DNA of 64,000 bases, taken from assembly GCA_003598065.1 (NCBI GenBank), contig QZKR01000042.1:27344-91343 (forward strand), read 5' to 3'. Position numbers and translations under genes: made by a program. Below the pieces are notes generated by a model that had not been told where the DNA came from, did no database searches, and saw only the letters and a program-made list of their open reading frames with translations. This DNA comes from Myxococcales bacterium. GTDB taxonomy: Bacteria > Myxococcota_A > SURF-8. Below, one piece after another: positions 51,324 to 61,590 of this stretch. How positions within the stretch are numbered: the stretch's first letter is position 1; the number at the start of each line of letters is the position of its first letter.

Positions 51324-54300
51324 TCAAAGCCGAGATCCCCAAACATAGCATCCACTTAGGTTTGTTTCTAGTTCCCAACATGCATTTGTGGGGACATCAC
51401 TTTCGGCGGTTGTTACGAAATGAGAGTAATAACCACTTTCGACACCAGAGCAGTACCATCTCTGCAACTCTCGTATATTGTTGGTAACGGCGGCGTTTGG
51501 TTTGTAATAGTTCCCGACGGGCTGAGTTCCACATGGAGCCAGATAACCAAGATCACCAATGTATTGATACCCTCCATGGCTTATCCAGTAATTATATTCT
51601 TGACTGTACTTTATGGTAAGAAAATGATCATAGCTATCTAGATGGGTATTTTGTTTCCAAAACTGACTTACAATAGCTCCGCCGCCTGGCCAATAATCTC
51701 CCGAATATAAATAGAATATGGGCTCTTGATGGTCGAGCCTAAACCAACTACATGAGGATGGTGGAGAAGCAGAATTTGAATAGCACCTATTTGCAAAAGA
51801 ATACCATCCGAGAGGTTCATCATTCCAAAACCTATAAACAGGTATCCAGCATGATTCTAGCTCATCTACTGTCCCGTCTCCATCGTCGTCAACACCGTTG
51901 CATATTTCTTCTTGTATATCGCAGGAGAAACTATAATTACAGGTAGAATCGTTCAGGGCACAAACTTCCGTAGAGGAGCAGTCATCTTCGGGAAACCAAT
52001 CTTTCCAAGCCCCATAGCTTCCAGAGCAACTGTTGCTGCCACCTGTACAGTATCGATCTTTACTTCGCACGCCAACGTTATTTCCGCACGCTGTTCCCCA
52101 AGGGCAGCCATACTCGGAAATAGCATCAATCTCACAAACGTAGGACGAAGATCGATAATTGCATCCGTCGCAGCAGTCACCCGAAGAACATTCACAATCG
52201 CATTCAGAAGCATACGAACACCATACGGAATCGTCGTCCGTTCCACATTTCTCCGTTCCGCTACACCACTCGACTTCCTGCCAGCTTGTGGCCATGACAG
52301 ATCCATCGCAAGATACTGAATACCCAGAGCATTTCTGTATGTAAATCATCTCTTCCCCATCGTCACCACATCCAGATCCTTCACAGCGGTATTTTCGATG
52401 GTGATCGCTGTTACAAGTTCGGGAGGATGAGTAGTAGTTGCAACCATCGCAACATAGACCTGATGAGCATTCACACGAAGCTAAGCAGGTAACGCTCAAT
52501 CCGTCACGATTCCAATCTTCCATCCACGAGAACAATCCTGCAAATCTCCCTTTGAAATTATACACAACCAATTCTAAACCTTCTTCACCAACGGCTTGAC
52601 AAGAGAAGTACTCGTCATTGACATTGAATGAAGCGCAAATCCCAGGGGAAAGTAGTATTACTGTATTCTCACGCCCTGGGTCAAACCAATTTGATTCAGT
52701 AAGGTGTTCGAAAAGCTCGGCAATATTAGAAACATAAAGATCATCTCCCAACCTTTCCCATACACTTCCACTAAAGTTAATGATGGACAATGGTTGGTCA
52801 AAAACAGTATTGTGATGATTTTGAGTTCGACAGGATATCACGTCACAAACGTTGGCAACGAGATCGGCATCAAATTGAAGAAACCAGTCAATCACTGTTC
52901 GACTTGCCAAAATAAACGCCCCATGCACTGGAAGTCTGTCGTCAAGTTCTCGGAATAGTTGCAGGTATTTGGTATTGATAATATGGCCAACAACAGAAGT
53001 GAAGCCTCCAATTATCGACTCCTCCCATGTTTCCTCTGAAACATAGTCTCCCCTAAAGTCGACATACTTATTTTCTCCAACCCTCATTGATATCGAAGAA
53101 ACGAACTGACGATCCATCGACATTTCGATAGAGTTGATGTCGGTGGGCAGCAAATCGATGATTGTTCTAAAGCGATCCAGTAAAGCAACCAGTTTGTGGA
53201 TTTTTACTCCCAGGCCAATCAGGGGAGGATATCCAATTCCCACAGCATAGCAAGCCAGTTCAATAGCGGTAAGTCCACTACATGTATTGGTTAGCAACAT
53301 ATCTGCAGTATCGAGCCTTCTCATAAGATTAGAAAACCAGTATTCAACTTCAAGGTAATCTTGAGCAGCTTTTCCTGTCGCTGGCCTTTCACCATGAAGC
53401 TGAGTCGAATCTAGAAGATCATATATGCCAGCGTACTTTATGGCCTGCCATGCTGTCGCTAGTTCGGTTTCACCTTGCAAGGATTTAATATCTGCAACAA
53501 TTGAACTACTTAGTTCCGCTGTAATTCGTAAATATTCTCCAATCAGGTTTGCTTCGTCTTCTGAGAAAACACCGAATTCACTTTTTAGGTCTTCTACGGC
53601 ATCAGACAGCATTGTATCCAACTCGGTCGTCCTTGCTTCAACCGTATTTGCAAACTCTACAGGTGTTGGTGCAATTGCGGTAGAAGATAGGACTTCAAAA
53701 ACAACGGTATTCGTTCGCTGGTCAGATTCAATGAAATGGATAGATAATAGGTGATTGGTCGGATCAATTGGTGGCACCATGAAAGTCAATGATCCTTCTT
53801 TAACCTCGTACGGTATCAGGGCTAAGTCGCCCAGTAGCACGATCAAAGGGAATTTTGGTTGAATTGATGAATGTGTAACCATTACAAAATGGCCAGGTTC
53901 GGCTTGGGAAGGATTAAGTATTGGGTTTTGTCCATTCTCCACAGGAATAGTCCGACAGGATTCACCATCGAAATATTGGTTTGTAGGACATTCGCAATAC
54001 CCAACACCTGATATTTCAATACATTCTCCATCAGCACAATCTGTGGTTTCACATCCGTTATATTGGAATTCCTCACATAACCCCGTTTCCCAGTTACATT
54101 CACCAATTCCGCAATCATTCGGTTCGCACCAGCCTCCGCAGCCATCGGGGCCGCACTCGCGGTTGGCGCAATCTGCGGTACAGGCATGGACACAACGAGT
54201 GTTGCTTATCGCCGCCTGAGAATGATCTCTGTTTATGTATGCCCTTGAAAACACTATTGACCATGCGTAACTGCTGTATGTGGAGGAAGACCAATATTCT

Positions 54301-57300
54301 CCGCATGATCCCCATTCTGTATTTGTCGTTAAAGATAAATCCGGGTCAAAGTAGCATCCTCCGGCAGGCCCTTCGTTTTCATTACAGCCATTGCAATTCT
54401 GCTCTTGATAACATGAAGACGAACAACCATCGACAACGCCACAAGGACCATCCGGCACAGTCTCCTCGCAATCTCTAATTAATGTACGAAGCTGATTGAT
54501 CGTCGGCAAGGTCCAACTGGTCAAACCACCTAACTCCAAGTTATCACAGTAGCTGTTTCCTGTCGTCCAATTTTGGGCAGACTGAACCGGTGGGTCCTGC
54601 CAAATCAGCTTCGTCTCCGGATCAAACCAGCACCAGCCGTTAGGAGACCAGGTACGTTGGCTGACTAAAGGATTGCACTCTTCGCATGGATTGTTGGAGT
54701 TCGGATCTCCGTCCGCGTGTTCAACTCCCGCTATGAGGCAAGAAGTCGGCGGCACACAAATGCCACCGATGCAGGTATCGGTGCCAGTGCAGGCGGGCTC
54801 GCAGACGATGTCACGGGCGCAACGGAAACCTGCTAAATCGATTGCGCTATCGGGGGGTTCCCATCCCTGTGCGGAAGAGCGGGTGCCGCCCGTGTCACTC
54901 GAATATGTGCCTCCGCGAACTTTTCGATAATCGCAGTTTCCTCCTAGCCAAGCCGACCCGTCGCTGGGCGCACCGTCATAGTTAGCGTGAGGACAGTCAT
55001 CCACCCATTCTGAAACGTTGCCTGTCATATCGTATAACCCGAAAGTATTGGGATCTTTCGTTCCGACCTGATGGGTTCTGTTTTCGCTATTTGCGCCATA
55101 CCAAGCTATGTCGCCTATACAACTAGAATTATCTCCGCAATAATATTTCGTTGTCGTTCCTGCCCGAGCGGCATACTCCCATTCCGCCTCACTCGGCAGT
55201 CTCCCGCCAATAGACTCGCAGAACGCCTTGGCCTGGTTCCAGTCAATCGTTTCGACGGGGCAATCGCCACCGCAGGTGGAGAATTGGCTTGGTAGCTTCC
55301 CCGTAATTGCAAAATATTGGTCTTGGGTGATCTCGGTTTCTGTCATCTTGAAGGCAGAGACATTGACAGCATGACGAGGGTTTTCGACCTCGTGATATGA
55401 ACTTCCAGAAGGCTCGCATTCTGTATCCCCCGGGGAGCACCCCATATGAAACGCGCCGGAGGGGATGGTCTTCCACATGACGCCAGCTTGTGCACATTGA
55501 CCTTGCGAGTTGCAGGATAATCCATCCCCGCAGGTGCCGCAGCTACCTCCGCAGCCGTCGTCACCACATTGCTTGCCTTGACATGAACAAACATTGCGGG
55601 CACAGCGAATGCCAAGGGCGTAAGCCATGTGGCCGGAACTTACCTTATTCCGGGTCGAGGAACGCAAGGACCAGGGGAGGCTGCTGCTCCAGGAGCCGCC
55701 GCGCTCCGAGCGGTTCGAGCAATCACCCCCTGACCACACTTCACCCGTTGACGGAGCTCCGTTGTAATCGGCATGCCAGCAATCCTCGGTCCATTCCCAA
55801 ACGTTGCCCAGCATGTCGTAAAGGCCAAAATCGTTGGGCGTCCTCTGCCCCACAGGATGGACTGTTTCACCCGAGTTAGCCCAATACCAGGCGATACCGT
55901 CAAGGCAGGAAGAATCATTCCCGCAGTAGTACTTCGTTGTCGTCCCAACCGTTGTCTCTGCCCGGGCTGCATACTCCCACTCAGCTTCACTCGGGAGCCT
56001 TCCTCCTGCCCCTTCGCAGAATTCCTTGGCTTGAGTGTAGGTGATGTTCTCCACCGGGCAATCGGGACAGGCTTCCGCGATATTAGGCGGTTGGAAATAG
56101 CTTGGATTATCTCCTTGTATTGCTTGGTACTGAGCCTGCGTGATTTCCATTTCCGTGATTTCAAATGCAGCAATATTAACGATATGTTGAGGCTGTTCGT
56201 TGAGGTTACATTCCGTATCTGGGTCCGAGCAACCCATTTTAAACGTACCGGAAGGGATGGATTTCCAGGTTAGACCGGCTTGCGTACATTGGCCTTCGGA
56301 GTTGCAGGTAAGCCCTTCTCCGCAGACCCCACAGCTATTCCCGCAGCCATCGTCGCCACATTCTTGGTCCTGGCCGCAGATGCAGGATTTGACGAGGCGG
56401 AAGCCTACACTATTTTGGCGGTCGCTCGGTGCGTCGTCATGACGGCAGGCGGAGCGAGCGCCCCGTGCATTGCCATCCCAGCCGCCACCGCGATATACCC
56501 TGGTAGTTCCCGATTCCACACCGGCCGGATCTTCCACTGTTCCTGGATAAGATGTATCATATATATCCCAAACCCACTCGTATATATTACCGCTCATGTC
56601 GTACAATCCCCAGGCGTTCGGAGCTTTGCCGGCGGCGGGTTGGGTTCCGCATTTCGAAAACCCTGGATGCCCGCTGCAATCTACCCAACCCTCATAGCTC
56701 ACTTCGCTGTTTCCGCAATACCACCCGATTATTTCCAAATTTATATCTGTAGGAAAACATCCATTGTATGAAATCAGGCCATTGTAAAACGCCGTCGTTT
56801 TTCCTGCCCGAATCGCATACTCCCACTCCGATTCCGTTGGCAACCTATACCCTGGACAATCCTGTGGCTTTTCATATTGGTTTTTAAGTGTGCAGGAGAA
56901 GTTCGGCTGTGTCCCTGTGCAGTCGTAGCATTGAGCAAATCTGTATTGTAGAGACAAGGCATTCGCAAATGCCAGCGCCTCGTGCCAGGAAACCTGTTCC
57001 ACCGGACAAGTCAGCCCGCAGGAGGCGAAATAGCTCGGGTTGTACCCCATCAGCGAGTTGAACTCAGCCTGTGTTACTTCCGTTTCTTTCATTATAAATG
57101 GTATTGTCAGCGTTGCTTGGTGCTGTGTCTCATCACTTCCACGATGAGGTTCATCGCCTGGTGACCCCATCATGAAGCATCCCGACGGAATCTTGCACCA
57201 GCCATCGGAACAATCCGCGATTACCGGGGGATGGGCGCAAGTGGGGTCGCCGGAACAGACTCCCCCTACCTTGCAAGTATCGGGGGCGGTTGCGGGATTC

Positions 57301-60300
57301 TCATCATCGCATTCTTCATCATTCTCCAAAACCGTCCAAATAGTCGGGCTAGACAGATCGCACATCTGGCAGGAACCGTTTCCTGTCGTGCTTTGCTTGT
57401 CTCCAGGAGAGTAGCAGGCTCCGGAAATAAAACAGCCCGAGTACGCGTTGATAGTGCAACTGCCGTTGAAGCATCTGTCTTCCGTGCAGGCATGCCCAAG
57501 TTCGCAAGAGTTGGCATTGTCATTTTGAGATACGCAGGTCCCTCCTTGGCACATTTCATCCGTACAAGGATTTCCGTCATCGGTCACGGCGCAAGCTGCG
57601 CCATCGGCATTCGTCCAGCCGGAGGCCCAAGCTCCCGGGTCGCATAAAATGCAGCCATCCGTATCTCCAAAATCGTTTTCATCGCGACAGGCACCATCGA
57701 TCAGGCAGGTATGGTCAATCAGTTGATTATGAGTACATTGTCCCTGGTTATTGCACAGGTCCTTGGTGCACCCCAAGTTATCGTCAGCGCAGTTTTCGCC
57801 ATTGTGCGCGCCGAGATCGTGCCGACAGGCATGTGTCGCCGGATTGCAATCAGGCTCAGAGCACTCAAGACCATCATCCGACCAATCGGCGCAGCCGGCG
57901 AGAGTGACACAGTCCACGCATGCGCCCGAGAAGCATTGATCCTGCGATCCGCAACTGGTCCCGTCGGTGCTGTCGCTAAACTCGCAAGCATGGCCGGCGC
58001 TGCAAACGCGATCCGAACACTCGTCGGTTCGCCCATTCCACAGCAGGTCGGAACAACCGGCGGTATCGAGGCAATCCAGACATACTCCGGAGATGCACTG
58101 ATCCTCGGAACCACATTCCGTGCCATCCGAGGCATCAAGGAATTCGCATGTGTGATTCTCTCCGCAGACCCGCTCCGAGCACTCTTCTTCCTTGCCTTTC
58201 CAGCTAAAATCCGCGCAACCGGAAGCATCCTGGCAATCTTCGCATGTCCCATCGACGCATTGGTCGGAAATCCCGCAAACCGATCCATTTGGCTTCTTAC
58301 CGTCCTGCGGGCAATTGTCATGAACACCGTCGCAAGATTCCGCCAGATCGCAGTCATCAAGCGCCGGCCTGCAAGGAACGGTGGATTTCTGGTCAACCGG
58401 ACAGGCCGCCGATGATCCGGTGCAGGTTTCGGCCAGATCGCAGTCACCGACCGAATCCCTGCAAACCATGCTGCTATCTTTGAAAGTGTCAGCCGGACAT
58501 TCCGCCGAATTGCCGGAGCAGTATTCGGGTTTGTCGCAGTTGCCAGCCGGCGGACGGCAGATTCGAGCGATTCCGTCGAAATGGCAACTGTCCGAACAGC
58601 AGGCTCCCGCGCTGCAATCGCAGGGGAGGCAATCGGGATAACCCAGGTGGCCTTCCGAGCATTCGCTGCAACCCTCTCCCGCATAGCCGGCATCGCAGTA
58701 ACACTGTCCATCGGCTGGGTGACAGTCGCCATGTCCTGAACACTGTACTCCCACACTGCCAACACACGAGCCTGAGTCGCAGAAATCGGGATAGGTGCAG
58801 GGATTTCCATCATCGCAGGCCTTTCCTACAGGGGAAAGGCAGTTGTTGCTCGTTTCGTTGCATGTGTTGTTGCACGCATCGCCCGTCGCGCAGGGATCGC
58901 CGGAGTGCAAGCATTCTCCCGATCCGTTGCAGGCCTCCACGCCATTGCAGAAGAGGCCATCGTCACAGGAGGTCGTATTCGGAGAGTGACAGTTGGCCGC
59001 TGTCTCGTTGCAAGTATTGTTACAGGCGTCGCCCGCAGCGCAGGGATCGCCGGAATGGGTACAGATGTCGTTTGTCTCGTCGCAGTCCTCGTTTCCGTTG
59101 CAGTACAATCCATCGTCGGGGCAGGGAGTGCCCGCGTGGACGCAAGCCCCGGAACCATTGCAAGTGTCCGAGCCATTGCAGAACAGACCATCCTCGCATG
59201 AGGCCATGTCTGGCGAGAAGCAGTCGTTCTCAGTTTCGTTGCAAGTGTTGTTGCAGACATCCCCCGAGGCGCACGGATCGCCCGCATGGACGCAAACACC
59301 GGAGCCGTCGCAGGTGTCCGCGCCGTTGCAAAAGACGCCGTCGTCGCACGATGCGGTGTTCGGCTTGTTGTCGTGGACGCACTCTCCCGCTTGGCACACG
59401 TCGTTGGTGCAAGGATTACCATCGTCGGGACAGACTCCTCCTTGGTTGATTGGCTGACCATTCACACAGCAGAAGCCGTCATCTTCGCAAGCTGGCCCCC
59501 CCTGGCAGATACCGTCTTGGCACCTGTCATCTTGTGTCAACGGGTCGCCATCGTCGCACGGCGTGCCGTCGGGATAGTTACGGTAGGCGCATCCATCGGC
59601 GTCTTCGGAAGAAAGCGTACAGGAATCAATGGTGCAGGTGTTAGCGTCGTCACACGTTTCAGTCGTTTGCCATGCATTGTCCGTGCAAAGCCAGTGCTCG
59701 GGGCCATTGCAGGTTTCCATGCCATTGATGCAAGGCTCGCAGCCGCTCGTCGTGCAGAAAGTGCCCTGCGCGCACGTCTCCAGCGCTCGCCAGGAACAAA
59801 GCGCATCGCATTTTTCACGGTTGCGGGCGTCGGCGCACTGGATTTGCCCCGGCTGGCAGAGATCGGAATCCGGCGGACAGCAGCCGGGGTAGGTGCAAGG
59901 AGTCCCTCGCCCCACCATCTCGCGCGTGACAACTTGTCGCCCGGTTTCGTCCTCACGCTCAAAAACAAGGGAAACCTGATCGATCAGTACATCGACCTGA
60001 GTCGGATGAAAGACTGCCGTCAGATCATAGCTGGCATAGGCCGCGATGGTTTGCCGTCCGGCAGGACAGTTCAGCGTGAAGTCGATATCCTCCGTATGCG
60101 AGCAATCCCGAAGGACCATCGGGAAAGGACAAAGGTTCTGAATATGAAACCTGTCGTTAACGCGGTCGCGGTTATAGTAAGCCTCACCGAAATCGAGCGG
60201 ATTGGGTTCCACAATAATTCGGCAGTCGGCGACTTTGCCCGTGACGGTCAAGTCAAACGCCCCGCTTTCCTCCAAGCAGGAAGAAGTCCAGTTTACCGTG

Positions 60301-61151
60301 ACGGTGCCAGTGTACTCTCCGGGTAAATCTTTCTCGCGGAAGCGCAGAATGCAACCCTTTTCTTCCCCCGTACCCAGAAGGAAACCTTTAGCGGTCAATT
60401 CATTTGAATCGCAATCGCTCCATTCAAAATAATTCGTAAAATCGTCGCTGAGCGTCAATCTAATCCAAATCGGAGCATTGTCCGTTGCTTCGCCAAGATT
60501 TTCCAACTTGACGGTCAAGGGATCGGCCGCGATTCCCGGCATGATTTCTTCAAAAGAAATTCCCTCGCCACCGGTAATTACGACATCGTCGACGGTCAAG
60601 CGGAGGTTGGGCACGCCTTTGCATCGCGAAACCAATTTGATCCGCTTGGATGGACAACTGTCGTCTGTTTCAATCACCAGCAAGGCATCGTCGTGGCTCA
60701 GATCGGCATCCTGCGGTACGTAGGTGATCGTCACTGTCAGCGGCGAAGCCTTGGAAATGGATTGGTTCAGCACTTCATGACAGGCTCCCTGAACCAGGGT
60801 GCTGCAGTTCTCGGTGGTTATCGAGTACTCATTAGTTTCATCGTCGTCGAAAATGGCGATAGATTTGATCGTGCGGGGGACATCGGAAATGATGGTAAAA
60901 GACCGAGTCCCGCTGTCGCCAGCGGCCACCGCTCCGAAATCCAGTTCTTCCGGCACCTCGATATCGTCACTACACGCTGATTCTTCCTCGCCGCTTTCCG
61001 CTTCCTCCGTCTCCTCATCGCCATCGACCGGCGGAAGCTGCTCTTCTTGCTCGGCATCCGTGAGGGGTTTTGCACCTGGCAAATCATCCGAACAGGCGGA
61101 GGAAAGCACCAAGACAAGCAAGAGCATCGCGAGCAAGGACGTTGGCCGCAT
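51324..61151 (-). CDS. Giant multidomain surface lipoprotein (3275 aa)
   Basis: Start ATG 61151 has AGGAGA upstream and gives a lipoprotein signal with Cys20 (VLSSAC). In order: acidic linker; ASPM-like beta domains (about 45-430); Cys-rich arrays with CNGxDTCxGSGVCVHAG and CNNTCNET repeats and disintegrin-like CDLAExC repeats, closely related to the 3019-aa protein; three consecutive FGE folds (about 1314-1594, 1627-1858, 1884-2121); an Lcl/DUF1566 domain (about 2164-2324); an EGF-like unit; an IPT-like domain; a helical domain (about 2490-2820); more Cys knots; a MopE-like motif (CNGVDDDGDGTVDE); and a C-terminal DUF5648-like domain (VYRFWN...GWYSF). None of the FGE folds keeps the catalytic cysteine pair. 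A paralogue of the 3019-aa gene, in opposite orientation at the other side of the locus. Confidence 0.85.
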   Translation of the reverse strand: MRPTSLLAMLLLVLVLSSACSDDLPGAKPLTDAEQEEQLPPVDGDEETEEAESGEEESACSDDIEVPEELDFGAVAAGDSGTRSFTIISDVPRTIKSIAIFDDDETNEYSITTENCSTLVQGACHEVLNQSISKASPLTVTITYVPQDADLSHDDALLVIETDDSCPSKRIKLVSRCKGVPNLRLTVDDVVITGGEGISFEEIMPGIAADPLTVKLENLGEATDNAPIWIRLTLSDDFTNYFEWSDCDSNELTAKGFLLGTGEEKGCILRFREKDLPGEYTGTVTVNWTSSCLEESGAFDLTVTGKVADCRIIVEPNPLDFGEAYYNRDRVNDRFHIQNLCPFPMVLRDCSHTEDIDFTLNCPAGRQTIAAYASYDLTAVFHPTQVDVLIDQVSLVFEREDETGRQVVTREMVGRGTPCTYPGCCPPDSDLCQPGQIQCADARNREKCDALCSWRALETCAQGTFCTTSGCEPCINGMETCNGPEHWLCTDNAWQTTETCDDANTCTIDSCTLSSEDADGCAYRNYPDGTPCDDGDPLTQDDRCQDGICQGGPACEDDGFCCVNGQPINQGGVCPDDGNPCTNDVCQAGECVHDNKPNTASCDDGVFCNGADTCDGSGVCVHAGDPCASGDVCNNTCNETENDCFSPDMASCEDGLFCNGSDTCNGSGACVHAGTPCPDDGLYCNGNEDCDETNDICTHSGDPCAAGDACNNTCNETAANCHSPNTTSCDDGLFCNGVEACNGSGECLHSGDPCATGDACNNTCNETSNNCLSPVGKACDDGNPCTYPDFCDSGSCVGSVGVQCSGHGDCHPADGQCYCDAGYAGEGCSECSEGHLGYPDCLPCDCSAGACCSDSCHFDGIARICRPPAGNCDKPEYCSGNSAECPADTFKDSSMVCRDSVGDCDLAETCTGSSAACPVDQKSTVPCRPALDDCDLAESCDGVHDNCPQDGKKPNGSVCGISDQCVDGTCEDCQDASGCADFSWKGKEEECSERVCGENHTCEFLDASDGTECGSEDQCISGVCLDCLDTAGCSDLLWNGRTDECSDRVCSAGHACEFSDSTDGTSCGSQDQCFSGACVDCVTLAGCADWSDDGLECSEPDCNPATHACRHDLGAHNGENCADDNLGCTKDLCNNQGQCTHNQLIDHTCLIDGACRDENDFGDTDGCILCDPGAWASGWTNADGAACAVTDDGNPCTDEMCQGGTCVSQNDNANSCELGHACTEDRCFNGSCTINAYSGCFISGACYSPGDKQSTTGNGSCQMCDLSSPTIWTVLENDEECDDENPATAPDTCKVGGVCSGDPTCAHPPVIADCSDGWCKIPSGCFMMGSPGDEPHRGSDETQHQATLTIPFIMKETEVTQAEFNSLMGYNPSYFASCGLTCPVEQVSWHEALAFANALSLQYRFAQCYDCTGTQPNFSCTLKNQYEKPQDCPGYRLPTESEWEYAIRAGKTTAFYNGLISYNGCFPTDINLEIIGWYCGNSEVSYEGWVDCSGHPGFSKCGTQPAAGKAPNAWGLYDMSGNIYEWVWDIYDTSYPGTVEDPAGVESGTTRVYRGGGWDGNARGARSACRHDDAPSDRQNSVGFRLVKSCICGQDQECGDDGCGNSCGVCGEGLTCNSEGQCTQAGLTWKSIPSGTFKMGCSDPDTECNLNEQPQHIVNIAAFEITEMEITQAQYQAIQGDNPSYFQPPNIAEACPDCPVENITYTQAKEFCEGAGGRLPSEAEWEYAARAETTVGTTTKYYCGNDSSCLDGIAWYWANSGETVHPVGQRTPNDFGLYDMLGNVWEWTEDCWHADYNGAPSTGEVWSGGDCSNRSERGGSWSSSLPWSLRSSTRNKVSSGHMAYALGIRCARNVCSCQGKQCGDDGCGGSCGTCGDGLSCNSQGQCAQAGVMWKTIPSGAFHMGCSPGDTECEPSGSSYHEVENPRHAVNVSAFKMTETEITQDQYFAITGKLPSQFSTCGGDCPVETIDWNQAKAFCESIGGRLPSEAEWEYAARAGTTTKYYCGDNSSCIGDIAWYGANSENRTHQVGTKDPNTFGLYDMTGNVSEWVDDCPHANYDGAPSDGSAWLGGNCDYRKVRGGTYSSDTGGTRSSAQGWEPPDSAIDLAGFRCARDIVCEPACTGTDTCIGGICVPPTSCLIAGVEHADGDPNSNNPCEECNPLVSQRTWSPNGWCWFDPETKLIWQDPPVQSAQNWTTGNSYCDNLELGGLTSWTLPTINQLRTLIRDCEETVPDGPCGVVDGCSSSCYQEQNCNGCNENEGPAGGCYFDPDLSLTTNTEWGSCGEYWSSSTYSSYAWSIVFSRAYINRDHSQAAISNTRCVHACTADCANRECGPDGCGGWCEPNDCGIGECNWETGLCEEFQYNGCETTDCADGECIEISGVGYCECPTNQYFDGESCRTIPVENGQNPILNPSQAEPGHFVMVTHSSIQPKFPLIVLLGDLALIPYEVKEGSLTFMVPPIDPTNHLLSIHFIESDQRTNTVVFEVLSSTAIAPTPVEFANTVEARTTELDTMLSDAVEDLKSEFGVFSEDEANLIGEYLRITAELSSSIVADIKSLQGETELATAWQAIKYAGIYDLLDSTQLHGERPATGKAAQDYLEVEYWFSNLMRRLDTADMLLTNTCSGLTAIELACYAVGIGYPPLIGLGVKIHKLVALLDRFRTIIDLLPTDINSIEMSMDRQFVSSISMRVGENKYVDFRGDYVSEETWEESIIGGFTSVVGHIINTKYLQLFRELDDRLPVHGAFILASRTVIDWFLQFDADLVANVCDVISCRTQNHHNTVFDQPLSIINFSGSVWERLGDDLYVSNIAELFEHLTESNWFDPGRENTVILLSPGICASFNVNDEYFSCQAVGEEGLELVVYNFKGRFAGLFSWMEDWNRDGLSVTCLASCECSSGLCCDGCNYYSSSRTCNSDHHRKYRCEGSGCGDDGEEMIYIQKCSGYSVSCDGSVMATSWQEVEWCSGTEKCGTDDDSVWCSYASECDCECSSGDCCDGCNYRSSSYVCEIDAISEYGCPWGTACGNNVGVRSKDRYCTGGSNSCSGSYGAWKDWFPEDDCSSTEVCALNDSTCNYSFSCDIQEEICNGVDDDGDGTVDELESCWIPVYRFWNDEPLGWYSFANRCYSNSASPPSSCSWFRLDHQEPIFYLYSGDYWPGGGAIVSQFWKQNTHLDSYDHFLTIKYSQEYNYWISHGGYQYIGDLGYLAPCGTQPVGNYYKPNAAVTNNIRELQRWYCSGVESGYYSHFVTTAESDVPTNACWELETNLSGCYVWGSRL

Positions 61152-61543
61152 CTCGATTCTCCTATTCCAGTCCATTATCCGTTGAGCGACGCAGAAGAGT
61201 GCCAAGCCGATGAGGTATCACTGAAGCTGTTTTCGTTGCCGCTACTGTCACAGGTTTCTGAAATGATTCCGGTAAGAATGATTTCACTAGGAACAAGGCT
61301 CTATCCTGGTTCCCCACCGCCTATTCCTCAGTCGGCGACAGCACGCGTCCACGCCCTCGTCTAATCAAGCGAGAACGTCTGTCGATTCGTTTTTGGCAAG
61401 TTTGGTGAATATCGCCTACGGGCTGATATAACGCCAGTTTTTCGATTAATGCAAATGAATTAATTTCAATCTTAGCCTTTCCCTGGGGAGGCCAAAATGT
61501 GACTCAAAAAGAGGAAATGCCTTGTCGTTTCTCCCTTTTCCGA
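61152..61543. other. Divergent intergenic region upstream of lexA and the 3275-aa gene
   Basis: About 390 bases. It must contain the promoter of the giant lipoprotein gene, but I see no clear element. It does not contain the CCCAAATC/CGTAT motif found before the sigma operon. The right end runs into the lexA promoter. Confidence 0.45.
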
Positions 61544-61572
61544 TTGACAAAACACTCATTTGAGTGTTTATT
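61544..61572 (+). promoter_or_regulatory. lexA promoter with SOS operator
   Basis: -35 TTGACA (61544-61549), 17-base spacer, -10-like TTTATT (61567-61572). The spacer contains the 20-base operator AAACACTCA-TT-TGAGTGTTT (61550-61569), perfect 9-base arms, placed to block RNA polymerase. Different in sequence from the E. coli CTG-N10-CAG box, which is normal for other lineages. Confidence 0.85.
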
Positions 61573-61590
61573 GATCCGGAGAGGTGAGTG

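Noticed and set aside
16513..61590. A complete DGR with reverse transcriptase and template in the window
   Set aside because: I found no frame with reverse-transcriptase motifs and no non-coding second copy of the variable regions. Only putative target genes are present.
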